Assembly (NCBI GenBank): GCA_021324715.1 | Contig: JAJPIN010000057.1 | Location: 1 to 13,498, forward strand | Length of the DNA: 13,498 bases | Origin: Nitrososphaeria archaeon | Lineage (GTDB): Archaea > Thermoproteota > Nitrososphaeria > Nitrososphaerales > Nitrososphaeraceae | Reading direction: 5' to 3' | Part shown: piece by piece, positions 1 to 6,332 of the stretch | Position numbering within the stretch: the first letter of the stretch is position 1 | How the letters are laid out: each line of letters begins with the position of its first letter | Made by a program: the position numbers and the translations under genes | The notes under the pieces: model-generated | The model's input: only the letters and a program-made list of their open reading frames with translations | What the model was told of the DNA's origin: nothing | Databases searched by the model: none

Positions 1-107
1 GCCTCAGACGCATTGGATTGTGGTTGATTGGACTGCACTGGGATTGCCTCAGACGCATTGGATTGTGGTTGATTGGACTGCACTGGGATTGCCTCAGACG
101 CATTGGA
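1..107. repeat. 45-bp direct tandem repeat (coding)
   Basis: Positions 1-45 and 46-90 are identical at every base, and 91-107 begins a third copy before the sequence diverges into the non-repeat part of the gene. The period is a multiple of three, so the minus-strand frame is kept and each unit adds 15 residues. The array continues beyond the left edge, so the copy number is unknown. Confidence 0.95.
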
Positions 108-560
108 GTTGGCTACCCCGATGACAACAACGCTATACCATCTTGCTGGCGCTGATGCACAAAGTAGTTTGGCTGTTATCTTGTTGTTGCCCTCTTTCAG
201 ATGTGTATATTGTTCGTGTAATACAAACTTCCACTGAGAATAATCCTTTGCTCCACCTGTACCACTTGCAGCAGCGTTTTGGTATGGCATAACGCCATTA
301 ACTATAATGTAAACCGAACAATCTTTGGCAGCAGAATCTGATGATTCACCTGATATTGCCAATTCTTTGTTTAAATCTACTTTTTGGGAGGGCATAAGAT
401 TAACTATCTTGATCGATTCTAATTGCGTTTGAGACGGTACTGCTCCTCCTGGAATCTGGCTGGAAACTTGTTGATATGAAGGACTTGACAAAACAATAAA
501 CAGGACCACAATAAAGCTAATAATTAATAGAAAGGGACTTTTCCACCTAGCTGACATCAT
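1..560 (-). CDS. Exported protein with 15-residue tandem repeats, truncated at window edge
   Basis: Reading leftward from ATG 558-560 gives 186 uninterrupted codons that run off the left edge, so the C-terminus is missing. Residues 9-26 form a hydrophobic signal or anchor segment (FLLIISFIVVLFIVL) after a basic start. Residues 45-152 alternate hydrophobic and polar residues like an Ig-type beta-sandwich, with Cys81 and Cys134 as a possible disulfide. From about residue 153 a low-complexity Ser/Asn/Gln/Pro tail repeats the unit QSNASEAIPVQSNQP, encoded by exact 45-bp DNA copies. No enzymatic motif is visible. A TATA-like box lies 23 bp upstream, consistent with a leaderless mRNA starting at or near this ATG; a second ATG follows immediately. 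The gene is divergent from the sugar dehydrogenase at 775. Likely an extracellular or membrane-tethered surface protein with a flexible linker; the function is unknown. Confidence 0.8.
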   Translation of the reverse strand, partial: MMSARWKSPFLLIISFIVVLFIVLSSPSYQQVSSQIPGGAVPSQTQLESIKIVNLMPSQKVDLNKELAISGESSDSAAKDCSVYIIVNGVMPYQNAAASGTGGAKDYSQWKFVLHEQYTHLKEGNNKITAKLLCASAPARWYSVVVIGVANSNASEAIPVQSNQPQSNASEAIPVQSNQPQSNASE

Positions 561-577
561 AATGTATCCGTTTTGGT

Positions 578-588
578 GATATATATTC
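578..588 (-). promoter_or_regulatory. TATA box of the repeat-protein gene
   Basis: On the minus strand the sequence reads GAATATATATC, centred about 23 bp upstream of the ATG at 558-560. This is typical archaeal TATA spacing for leaderless transcription. Confidence 0.5.
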
Positions 589-696
589 GAAGACATATTT
601 GCGTAATCACTTACTTCAAAGTTCCCGCGTCTGAAGGTCCATTCTAGATGACGCGACTCTAATGCTACTCATTCTGCAGAATTATCGTGAGTGCAG

Positions 697-706
697 TTTA
701 AAATAA
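697..706 (+). promoter_or_regulatory. Candidate TATA box of the sugar dehydrogenase gene
   Basis: TTTAAAATAA lies on the plus strand about 75 bp before ATG 775. A second AT-rich candidate sits at 715-726. Either would give a short 5' leader rather than a leaderless mRNA, so the exact transcription start cannot be settled from sequence. Confidence 0.3.
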
Positions 707-774
707 TGCGAAAGAAAATTAATATTGGTCATCTTTTGCTGTGAAACGGGAACTTGCACTTGCCCCGGGAAATC

Positions 775-2064
775 ATGGTCAAAAAATATATTCTTATTAT
801 TTTTGTTCTGTTTATAATCAGTAATTCTACTTTCTATCTTGTTCAAACTTATGGACAAAAATTAAGAGAACGACCATTTAACTTAAGTGTCAGTGATCCA
901 CGCGTCTTTGATTCAAGTCTCAAAGTTGAACAAGTAGCAAAGGGACTTGATTTACCAACAACTATGGCCTTTCTAGGTCCTGATGATTTCCTCATATTGG
1001 AAAAAGATAAAGGGACCGTGATGAGAGTCAACAATGGAATAATTTCAGGAGAACCGCTACTAGATGTGAATGTAGCAAATTCTGTTGAAAGGGGCATGTG
1101 CGGTATTGCTATATCTAAAAACCGTTCCACAACCTACGTATTCCTTTACTTTACTGAAATTGATGGTAGCGATGGTGACGATCGCAAAGGCAAACTCCCA
1201 GAGGGAAATCGCCTTTATAGATACGAGTTGGTGAATAATAAACTTGTAAACCCAAAGCTACTATTGGATTTACCAGCAACTCCTGGTCCGAGGCATAATG
1301 GAGGAGCAATAGAGTTCGGTCCTGATGGAAATATATACGTTCCAGTGGGAGATATCGATGGTTCATTTCGGAGTGGTTTTACTGCAACAAAGACTCAAAA
1401 TTTTGAAAATGGAGTGACCGCCGATGGGCGGAGTGGTATATTAAGAATAACTCAAGATGGATCTCCTGTGGGAGATGGTATATTAGGAAATTCCGTGCCG
1501 CTACGCTTGTATTATGCATATGGAATTAGAAACAGCTTTGGATTGGGATTTGATCCTATAACAGGTAATCTATGGGACACTGAGAATGGACCGCACGAAG
1601 GTGATGAAATAAATCTAGTGCATCCTGGATTTAATAGCGGATGGCAGCAGACTTACGGATTTTCATCTTCAATAAAAACATTTGATAGCCATGAGTTGGT
1701 AACGTTCGGCGGTAGAGGGAAGTACGAAGAACCTAAAGTAGCTTGGACTAGGAGCACTGGACTTACTTCGATATTATTCCTAGGCTCTGACAAATTGGGT
1801 TCACAGTATAAAAATGATATGTTTGTTGGTGACGTGCACAATGGTCGTATTTACCACTTCAAGTTAAATAATGAAAGGAACGATATCTTACTTCCTAAGA
1901 GCCTTACAGATAGGTTAATTCAGAACCCAGTTGATGTTGGAGCAGATGATATAGTATTAGGTGATGGATTTAGCGGAATTACAGATCTTACTGTAGGGCC
2001 AGATGGGTATTTATATATAGTATCTATCGGACAGGGCAAAGTTTATCGAATATTGCCAAAATAG
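775..2064 (+). CDS. Secreted PQQ-dependent glucose/sorbosone-type sugar dehydrogenase
   Basis: The 429-residue product (from ATG 775) belongs to the glucose/sorbosone dehydrogenase family, six-bladed beta-propellers that oxidise sugars using pyrroloquinoline quinone outside the cell. Residues 1-28 are a signal peptide (MVKKYILIIFVLFIIS). The family motif GPRHNGGAIEFGPDG surrounds His174, which matches the catalytic base of soluble glucose dehydrogenase. Another hallmark block is at residues 254-286 (YGIRNSFGLGFDP, then WDTENGP, GDEIN, FNSGW). The propeller closes with GDVHNGRIYHF and a final VGPDGYLYI blade. Length is normal for secreted members. A TTG at 754 would add seven residues before the signal peptide; ATG 775 is preferred because the signal peptide then begins correctly. 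Family assignment is firm. The real substrate, and whether PQQ is the cofactor in this organism, is inference. Confidence 0.9.
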   Translation: MVKKYILIIFVLFIISNSTFYLVQTYGQKLRERPFNLSVSDPRVFDSSLKVEQVAKGLDLPTTMAFLGPDDFLILEKDKGTVMRVNNGIISGEPLLDVNVANSVERGMCGIAISKNRSTTYVFLYFTEIDGSDGDDRKGKLPEGNRLYRYELVNNKLVNPKLLLDLPATPGPRHNGGAIEFGPDGNIYVPVGDIDGSFRSGFTATKTQNFENGVTADGRSGILRITQDGSPVGDGILGNSVPLRLYYAYGIRNSFGLGFDPITGNLWDTENGPHEGDEINLVHPGFNSGWQQTYGFSSSIKTFDSHELVTFGGRGKYEEPKVAWTRSTGLTSILFLGSDKLGSQYKNDMFVGDVHNGRIYHFKLNNERNDILLPKSLTDRLIQNPVDVGADDIVLGDGFSGITDLTVGPDGYLYIVSIGQGKVYRILPK

Positions 2065-2252
2065 AATTAGTGAAAATTCAATTATTTTTGAAAAGTAAAG
2101 TGTCAACTAATCTATAGAATATCAGCTCATTTATAATGGAGGACAAAAATAATTTTCTATGTGTGATTAGTTCACATATTACTGAACGTTCTCGAACATC
2201 TTGTCAATGACAAAATGAGTGTAAGTTACCTCGATTAAGAAACTTAATTTCA

Positions 2253-2654
2253 CTAGGAAACTTTGATATCTACGAATTCTGGTCTGTTTAGGGGTGAGTT
2301 TTTGCCTTCCTCGCACTTCATCTTTAAATTGTCCGCACTCACGATACAGACTTTGTATGGGGCGCCATCTTCTACTGCTAAATTGGGAAATGTTACAGTA
2401 TAGCTGACCTTATCCATTCCTTCGTTTTTTGGATCCTCTCGGTTGAATTCCTTTGTTTTAATTTGATCGCCAACATTCACGATTGCAGCTATATCTTTAG
2501 TTGAATTAGTTATACCATATAGGGTTACAACAACCTTAAAGACATCATTTCCAACTCCGGTTTCTGCGGAGGCTTTCGTCGCAGCGCCTGCGATTACAGA
2601 ACAAAGGATAAGTCCGGAGACTAATAATGTACCTAATGCGAATTTTTTCTTCAT
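2253..2654 (-). CDS. Small exported protein with a two-cysteine beta-rich domain
   Basis: The product has 133 residues. Residues 1-30 form a clear signal peptide (KKK, then a hydrophobic core, ending ATKASA before ETG). The mature part (about 103 residues) has alternating strands (VFKVVVTLYGI, VSYTVTFPNL, YKVCIVS) and two cysteines, Cys103 and Cys114, that could form a disulfide in a short hairpin. It ends RPEFVDIKVS, resembling, from memory, a family of small secreted thaumarchaeal proteins of unknown role. A TATA box 26 bp upstream of the ATG supports the start and a leaderless transcript. It converges with the sugar dehydrogenase, whose stop lies 188 bp away. No function is proposed beyond an extracytoplasmic location. 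Confidence 0.85.
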   Translation of the reverse strand: MKKKFALGTLLVSGLILCSVIAGAATKASAETGVGNDVFKVVVTLYGITNSTKDIAAIVNVGDQIKTKEFNREDPKNEGMDKVSYTVTFPNLAVEDGAPYKVCIVSADNLKMKCEEGKNSPLNRPEFVDIKVS

Positions 2655-2675
2655 AATGATAACGACATCTATGAC

Positions 2676-2685
2676 TATTTAAAAA
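2676..2685 (-). promoter_or_regulatory. TATA box of the small exported protein gene
   Basis: TTTTTAAATA on the minus strand is centred 26 bp upstream of the ATG at 2652-2654, the canonical archaeal distance, and implies transcription starting at or next to the start codon. Confidence 0.6.
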
Positions 2686-2778
2686 TCTTGATTAACTCAT
2701 GTTTACAGTATGTAATCTAAATTCAGCTAGGATGTAGGTGAGAAATAGCTGGAAACAAACACCGCGGTCTTTTATTGT

Positions 2779-2794
2779 AAAATATTAATATTTT
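2779..2794. repeat. 16-bp perfect AT palindrome
   Basis: AAAATATTAATATTTT is self-complementary over all 16 bases. It could be an operator or merely AT-rich chance; the nearest start codon is 125 bp to the left, on the minus strand. Confidence 0.5.
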
Positions 2795-2882
2795 CAAAAA
2801 GAGCGCAAGTATTATCCTCACTACATCTCATTCAGGAAATGTAAGATAATTGTCCTTTACGCCAAATTGTAAGGTCTTATTT

Positions 2883-2937
2883 GATGGGGAGGTTCAAATA
2901 AGGGACTATGAACGCGGAACCGACCCAGCCTCCCATC
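2883..2937. repeat. Inverted repeat with GC-rich arms (possible RNA hairpin)
   Basis: The left arm GATGGGGAGG (2883-2892) pairs with the right arm CCTCCCATC (2929-2937) with one extra G, leaving a 36-nt loop. The segment is clearly more GC-rich than its surroundings, a known property of stable archaeal RNAs in AT-rich genomes. No tRNA fold, and no convincing C/D or H/ACA box set, could be assembled. Confidence 0.35.
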
Positions 2938-3239
2938 TGAGTACACTGGCAATTCTGCATCATAATAAGTTAAAAAATTTTCGGATTATTCTATTAACTC
3001 TGCGTTCTTTCTTCCAAAGGATTTTCGATATTTCTATGGCTACATTTTTTTATTACAATCCTTCGCAAGATCTCGTGCATATTGTGCTCGTTTATTCAAT
3101 CGCTATGGGCAATTGTTTCCTCGAGGAAAGATTGTTTTATAAACTGCAGAGTTTAAAGTAACTAGGATTTACTTTATTATAGAGATTGTAAATTAATAAG
3201 CCTAATCCTGGCCTTAGAAGTTTAACTAGTGAAAATAAG

Positions 3240-3247
3240 TTTAAAAA
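3240..3247 (+). promoter_or_regulatory. TATA box that decides the start of the PKD-like gene
   Basis: TTTAAAAA is centred about 25 bp before ATG 3268, which points to leaderless translation from that ATG. No TATA box sits at the matching distance from the upstream GTG at 3229. Confidence 0.5.
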
Positions 3248-3267
3248 CTGAGGGACTAGGTAGAGGT

Positions 3268-3663
3268 ATGGATAAATCAGTTCTAATACTACAAAAGATG
3301 CACATATTGGTACTGATAGGCATGATGATATCATCAATTCTAGTTTTGCAATGTTTAGGAGAGTCAGCTCTTGCATTGCCAATAAATAAACCTCCTGTGA
3401 TTGCTGTAACATCCCCAATCAAAGGCGAAATTAACCGAACTGTTAACATAAACGCATCGGTTTCAGATCCCGACGGTAATATAACTTCAATCACATGGAA
3501 TCAAGAGGATGAATTCCCTCCTGTAAATATGAGTATTTCAAATGACAAACAAGCGATGTCATTTATTCCTACGCAAAACGTTACCTATGTATTTACCATA
3601 GAGGCAATAGATAATAGTGGATCCACTACTTCTAACTCAGTTCAAGTGAATGTTGGCAAGTGA
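3268..3663 (+). CDS. Small exported PKD/Ig-like domain protein
   Basis: From ATG 3268 the product has 131 residues. Residues 11-37 are a signal peptide (ILVLIGMMISSILVL ending SALA before LP). The mature region is a single domain of about 90 residues with the PKD/cadherin-like pattern: PPVIAVTSP at the start, VNINASVSDPDGNITSITW in the middle, and YVFTIEAIDNSGSTTSNSVQVNV at the end. Such domains usually mediate adhesion or protein packing at the cell surface; no catalytic residues are visible. The one cysteine (Cys29) lies within the signal peptide and does not fit a lipobox. GTG 3229 would add 13 residues, but the TATA position favours ATG 3268. No neighbour on the same strand is close enough to be in an operon. 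Confidence 0.75.
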   Translation: MDKSVLILQKMHILVLIGMMISSILVLQCLGESALALPINKPPVIAVTSPIKGEINRTVNINASVSDPDGNITSITWNQEDEFPPVNMSISNDKQAMSFIPTQNVTYVFTIEAIDNSGSTTSNSVQVNVGK

Positions 3664-4161
3664 TTGTGTATCTACAAAATGATGCATTATAGGACTGACT
3701 AACAGATTTATGCCCAACAATAACTTTTTACGATAAGATCAAAAAATAATAATAGCTAACTCAGCTAGTACCAGTTTTGAAGTTTCGCTGATCTTGGATG
3801 CCAAAGAACCCCATTGTTCAAAAATCTATTAGTTATTAGCAATAATTTCGCTTAACGCTATCACAACTTTAATGAGAGATTTAGAACAATGTTCAATAGT
3901 GACATCTGACTATTATTAAATATTGAAATTTGTTGAAAGGGAGATATAGTACTAAAATGATATATATAAAGAGAACAGGTGAATTCCTTTAAAACATATC
4001 AATCAAAATTATTCATAACTACAATCCAAAAAATATCTTGTTTCTGTTGCCTTTACTAGATTCTTATCCTCTTTAGCTTTCAGAGAATTAATCGCTAGTT
4101 GTTAAAATATATATCAAATATAAGTAGCTAGATTGGAAATTAAGAATGACTTATATTAATC
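3664..4161. other. Spacer between convergent genes, no gene seen
   Basis: This is AT-rich sequence between two stop codons. An oligo-T run (3725-3729) may serve as a terminator for the PKD-like gene. A strong TATA-like sequence, TATATATAAA, is at 3961-3970, but the only frame after it (GTG 3979) is 26 codons long and unconvincing. An unannotated RNA from that box is possible and not demonstrated. Confidence 0.45.
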
Positions 4162-4683
4162 TTATGGGTGCATCATTCCAAGAAAGAAACCGTCCACAGA
4201 TTCTATTTTTCCAATCCAATGTGTTGTTCCTGTGGAAGGGAAAACATGGGATCCGTTGTAAATTTTTGTATTTCTCATAAATACATGATTAAATTCGAAT
4301 TCGCCTCCTTCAAGTTCCGTCTGATTTATTGGTTCTATCTTGTCAAAGAGCATCTTGAATACTTCTTTGGCGGGAGTAGTATTTTTTGAAAACGTAACTT
4401 CTTTGGCATTAGAAGCATTTTCTGGAGTTTTATCAATTATTGCGTCAATGAATACTTTTCCAATTTCTTCGTAATAACGCTTCATCCCAATCATCTTGCC
4501 TGATACAATTGTTCCATGGACATTGAGAGTTATGTCAATTTCACTTTTTTCGCTAGGATTTATAATACCTGCAAATATTTTTAGCAGCCCTATACGTCCA
4601 TCAAATTTACTTTTGTGTATGGAGTCAGAAGACATAGCTATACAGTTTCTACTGTCCCGATTATCTAATTTAATATTACGCAT
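4162..4683 (-). CDS. GvpU-like gas-vesicle accessory protein
   Basis: The 173-residue product matches the pattern I know for GvpU, a soluble accessory protein of gas vesicles (in Bacillus megaterium it affects vesicle clustering). Residues 49-75 read IDITLNVHGTIVSGKMIGMKRYYEE, like the GvpU block of hydrophobic strand, V-SG and YFEE. Residues 133-170 give HVFMRNTKIYNG followed by THWIGKIESVDGFFLG, like the family's C-terminal W-R/G-K-SVDGFSLG ending. There is no signal peptide or membrane segment. No gvpA or other gas-vesicle gene is in the window, so a role outside flotation is possible. ATG 4681-4683 is the longest start, and an in-frame stop lies three codons upstream. ATG 4633-4635 (Met17) is a plausible alternative just before the conserved part. 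Family assignment is from motif memory, not a search. Confidence 0.65.
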   Translation of the reverse strand: MRNIKLDNRDSRNCIAMSSDSIHKSKFDGRIGLLKIFAGIINPSEKSEIDITLNVHGTIVSGKMIGMKRYYEEIGKVFIDAIIDKTPENASNAKEVTFSKNTTPAKEVFKMLFDKIEPINQTELEGGEFEFNHVFMRNTKIYNGSHVFPSTGTTHWIGKIESVDGFFLGMMHP

Positions 4684-4818
4684 GAGAGTTTATTGCCACC
4701 TGAAAACATTTCACCAATGCTTGTGTCAAGATCATTTAGCAACCATTCTGGATCATTTGGCAACGGGGATTGTATTATCCGTTTACTCGTGAATTCTCTT
4801 CAGGACGAGTCGAGTCAG

Positions 4819-4828
4819 CAAAATATAC
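4819..4828 (-). promoter_or_regulatory. TATA-like box upstream of the GvpU-like gene
   Basis: On the minus strand the sequence reads GGTATATTTTG. A transcript would start near 4798, about 115 nt before the annotated ATG. Such a leader is long for a genome where most genes here look leaderless. Confidence 0.35.
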
Positions 4829-4958
4829 CAATAAGATTCTAATATTAATAATATCAAAGGATTGATAGTAGTAAAAAACCCCTCTTACAAGACTTAAAGT
4901 TCTGCAATCGCAATATGTGATCCATGCCTAGGACAATATTTGAATGGAAGATTTTAAA

Positions 4959-5198
4959 ATGAGTAATTTACTTAATAATTCGTTATTATGGTCGCATGAG
5001 GTTAGGGTTACGAACACAAAAGGTCAAAAAGCAAAATCCTCTTGGATAATGTACTGTGGCATATCATACACGGAAGGCTTAATTAAAAAGGGCTCTGTTT
5101 GTCGGGATAAAATTATTGCTTACCAAAGCCAGGGATTCTACACGGGGTCGGATGAATTTAAATCGGCACTATCATTTTGTGATTTTAAATTTAGTTGA
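4959..5198 (+). CDS. Small hypothetical soluble protein
   Basis: The 79-residue product from ATG 4959 begins MSNLLNNSLLWSHEVRVTN. It has no signal peptide, no transmembrane segment and no domain that I recognise, and it carries three cysteines (near residues 33, 48 and 74) without a clear metal-site spacing. ATG 4944 would add five residues. A TATA-like CAATATTTG (4934-4942) lies about 22 bp before ATG 4959, which favours the shorter form. The main argument that it is real is position: its stop is only 5 nt before the next ATG (5204), as expected for two genes on one mRNA. It could still be a chance open frame. Confidence 0.4.
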   Translation: MSNLLNNSLLWSHEVRVTNTKGQKAKSSWIMYCGISYTEGLIKKGSVCRDKIIAYQSQGFYTGSDEFKSALSFCDFKFS

Positions 5199-5203
5199 GA
5201 TAA

Positions 5204-5464
5204 ATGGACAGGAACATTCTAATCATTTCCGTCCTCGTAGTTCTAATGGTAATTATCCTGAGCTTCGTAGCTATGCAGAACAAGTTAGTTCATGTTCCAA
5301 AATTGCATAATATGATCAATTCGACAGACCGTGAAGATGTTATAAATACCAATCCAATCCATGAAGATACAAAGAGGTCTACAACATTAGATTCAAACGA
5401 GAATATCGGTAGAATTGCAAGCTTACCTCCTAAATGCTTAGGTTCAGCACTTTGTCCAGACTAG
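5204..5464 (+). CDS. Small single-pass membrane or exported protein with C-terminal Cys pair
   Basis: The product has 86 residues. Residues 4-24 are strongly hydrophobic (NILIISVLVVLMVIILSFVAM) with a charged start, so it is a signal anchor or uncleaved signal peptide with the rest probably outside. The external part is polar and ends SLPPKCLGSALCPD, where Cys78 and Cys84 (C-X5-C) could form a disulfide or bind metal. The preceding small gene ends 5 nt upstream, so the two are probably cotranscribed. GAG at 5197-5199 is at most a weak ribosome site. No function can be given. Confidence 0.65.
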   Translation: MDRNILIISVLVVLMVIILSFVAMQNKLVHVPKLHNMINSTDREDVINTNPIHEDTKRSTTLDSNENIGRIASLPPKCLGSALCPD

Positions 5465-5607
5465 AAGTCCATAACGACGTATGTTAATAATTATGGCTAT
5501 CTCCAAATTACTACTTAGTGTCCCAGGTAATTTGCTTTTGGTAGCTAGATTAACGTGAAAAGAAAAGATCATTGTAATTTAACAAAGTTGCAGAATTAGA
5601 AATGTCT

Positions 5608-5670
5608 AACTGATGGGAATAGTTGCATTGATTTTACTGTGAACGAGTAATAGTCAAGTGCCCATCAGTT
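5608..5670. repeat. Perfect 10-bp inverted repeat, possible small RNA
   Basis: AACTGATGGG (5608-5617) is exactly complementary to CCCATCAGTT (5661-5670) around a 43-nt loop. A TATA-like TAATTTA (5575-5582) lies about 28 bp before the left arm, so a plus-strand RNA could start near the hairpin. No open frame accompanies it. Confidence 0.35.
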
Positions 5671-6084
5671 GCTTTGGTTGAGCTGACCCGAGATATGCAA
5701 CAAAGTATAAAAATGCTGTAAATATTATTTTCTATAATATTCCTTTTAAGATTGACCTAATTTCATTCCAACGGGATTTTTTAACCGACAAATTGATGCT
5801 TCTGGAATTATTGCAAATTTAGAACACAGTATCTTAGAACAAAATAGTACATAAAATGCATAATTCTCTTGGGTGACCCTTCAATAATTGAGTAATTTGT
5901 CAGATTATTCTTCGAGATATAGTTTATTTTGTACGCTTAATACTATTTCGTGAAAGGATAAACACGTTCGAACAGATTCCACTTTTTTAAAATCAAGACC
6001 ATCTGGAGAAAACAAGTTAATAAAAAAAGTGTTTTCAGGTTAAGATAGATTTGGATTTTAGACACGATAGATTTAAAATTGCTA

Positions 6085-6124
6085 TATAACACATTATAAC
6101 ACTTTATAGTACTTTGTAACGCCA
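6085..6124. repeat. Four 10-bp phased near-repeats upstream of the YHS/TRASH-like gene
   Basis: The units TATAACACAT, TATAACACTT, TATAGTACTT and TGTAACGCCA follow one another without gaps. A period of about one helical turn places the same bases on one face of the DNA, as expected for cooperative binding by a regulator. The block ends about seven bases before the TATA box at 6131. Confidence 0.45.
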
Positions 6125-6130
6125 CCTTTC

Positions 6131-6140
6131 TTATAATATC
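6131..6140 (+). promoter_or_regulatory. TATA box of the YHS/TRASH-like gene
   Basis: TTATAATATC is centred about 23 bp before ATG 6158, consistent with a leaderless mRNA and supporting the reality of this short gene. Confidence 0.55.
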
Positions 6141-6157
6141 ATGCATAGTTCAATGTC

Positions 6158-6322
6158 ATGAAGAGTGGTAGATTTTGTGATCTGTGCAGAAAAGAAATCA
6201 AGGTCAGTAATATAATACCGATTGAAATTCAGGGAGAAAATTATATTTTTGATAGTAATGATTGCGTCAGAATATTTCAGAAATTAAATGCGGTTTACGG
6301 GAATATTTTGATTGAGAAATAA
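6158..6322 (+). CDS. 54-residue YHS/TRASH-like metal-binding protein
   Basis: The protein begins MKSGRFCDLCRKEIKVSN and ends VYGNILIEK. Cys7-X2-Cys10, followed by IQGENYIFDSNDC with Cys36, reproduces the YHS/TRASH layout: a CxxC, then a strand, then Y-x-F and a second cysteine pair. One ligand is changed, since Asp32 stands where the canonical F-C-S cysteine would be. These domains bind zinc, copper or other metals, often as part of sensors or metal-trafficking proteins. A TATA box lies 23 bp upstream with a 10-bp phased repeat before it. The stop is 10 nt before ATG 6333 of the TPR gene, so the two may share an mRNA. Coding status is strongly suggested by promoter and motif; the ligand and role are inference. 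Confidence 0.75.
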   Translation: MKSGRFCDLCRKEIKVSNIIPIEIQGENYIFDSNDCVRIFQKLNAVYGNILIEK

Positions 6323-6332
6323 TGGTATAGTC

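Larger units (their letters stand above)
2655..3228. other. Gene-poor spacer with palindromes and a hairpin-like element
   Basis: No confidently real gene was found here. The stretch contains the TATA box of the gene to its left, an 8-bp GC palindrome (ACCGCGGT, 2761-2768), a perfect 16-bp AT palindrome (2779-2794), and a GC-richer inverted repeat at 2883-2937. A 103-codon open frame (2850-3161) starts with TTG and has no promoter at the right distance and no recognised domain. It could be a decayed gene, but it is not called. Confidence 0.5.
5465..6157. other. Long spacer with an inverted repeat and a phased repeat, no gene seen
   Basis: No coding region can be supported in these 690 bases. 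A 67-codon minus-strand frame (5943-6146) has no promoter or domain and overlaps the repeats. Notable elements are the perfect inverted repeat 5608-5617/5661-5670, described separately, and four 10-bp phased near-repeats at 6085-6124 just before the promoter of the gene at 6158. The rest is AT-rich and unremarkable. Confidence 0.5.

Noticed and set aside
1..107. CRISPR array
   Set aside because: The repeats are directly tandem without spacers and keep a reading frame, so they are coding repeats.
2876..2945. C/D-box guide RNA at the GC-rich stem
   Set aside because: A CTGA is present at 2937-2940 but the upstream TTGATGG is a poor C box, no D'/C' pair exists, and the flanks cannot form the terminal stem.
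2850..3161. 103-codon plus-strand open frame
   Set aside because: TTG start with no TATA box at the right distance, no domain, odd composition in the second half, and it overlaps a hairpin-like inverted repeat. It may be a decayed gene but cannot be supported as coding.
3979..4059. 26-codon GTG frame after a strong TATA-like sequence
   Set aside because: The spacing from the TATA box is too short (about 14 bp) and the peptide has no meaningful pattern.
4730..4766. Imperfect direct repeat GATCATTTAGCAAC / GATCATTTGGCAAC
   Set aside because: Only two short copies 23 bp apart; in one minus-strand frame they encode similar residues by chance, and no regulatory context supports an operator.
5480..5557. 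25-codon hydrophobic frame after the single-pass protein gene
   Set aside because: No TATA box, no ribosome site and too short to judge.
5943..6146. 67-codon minus-strand frame in the spacer
   Set aside because: It begins inside the promoter region of the plus-strand YHS/TRASH-like gene, overlaps the phased repeat, and has no recognisable feature beyond AT-driven Ile/Leu/Lys content.
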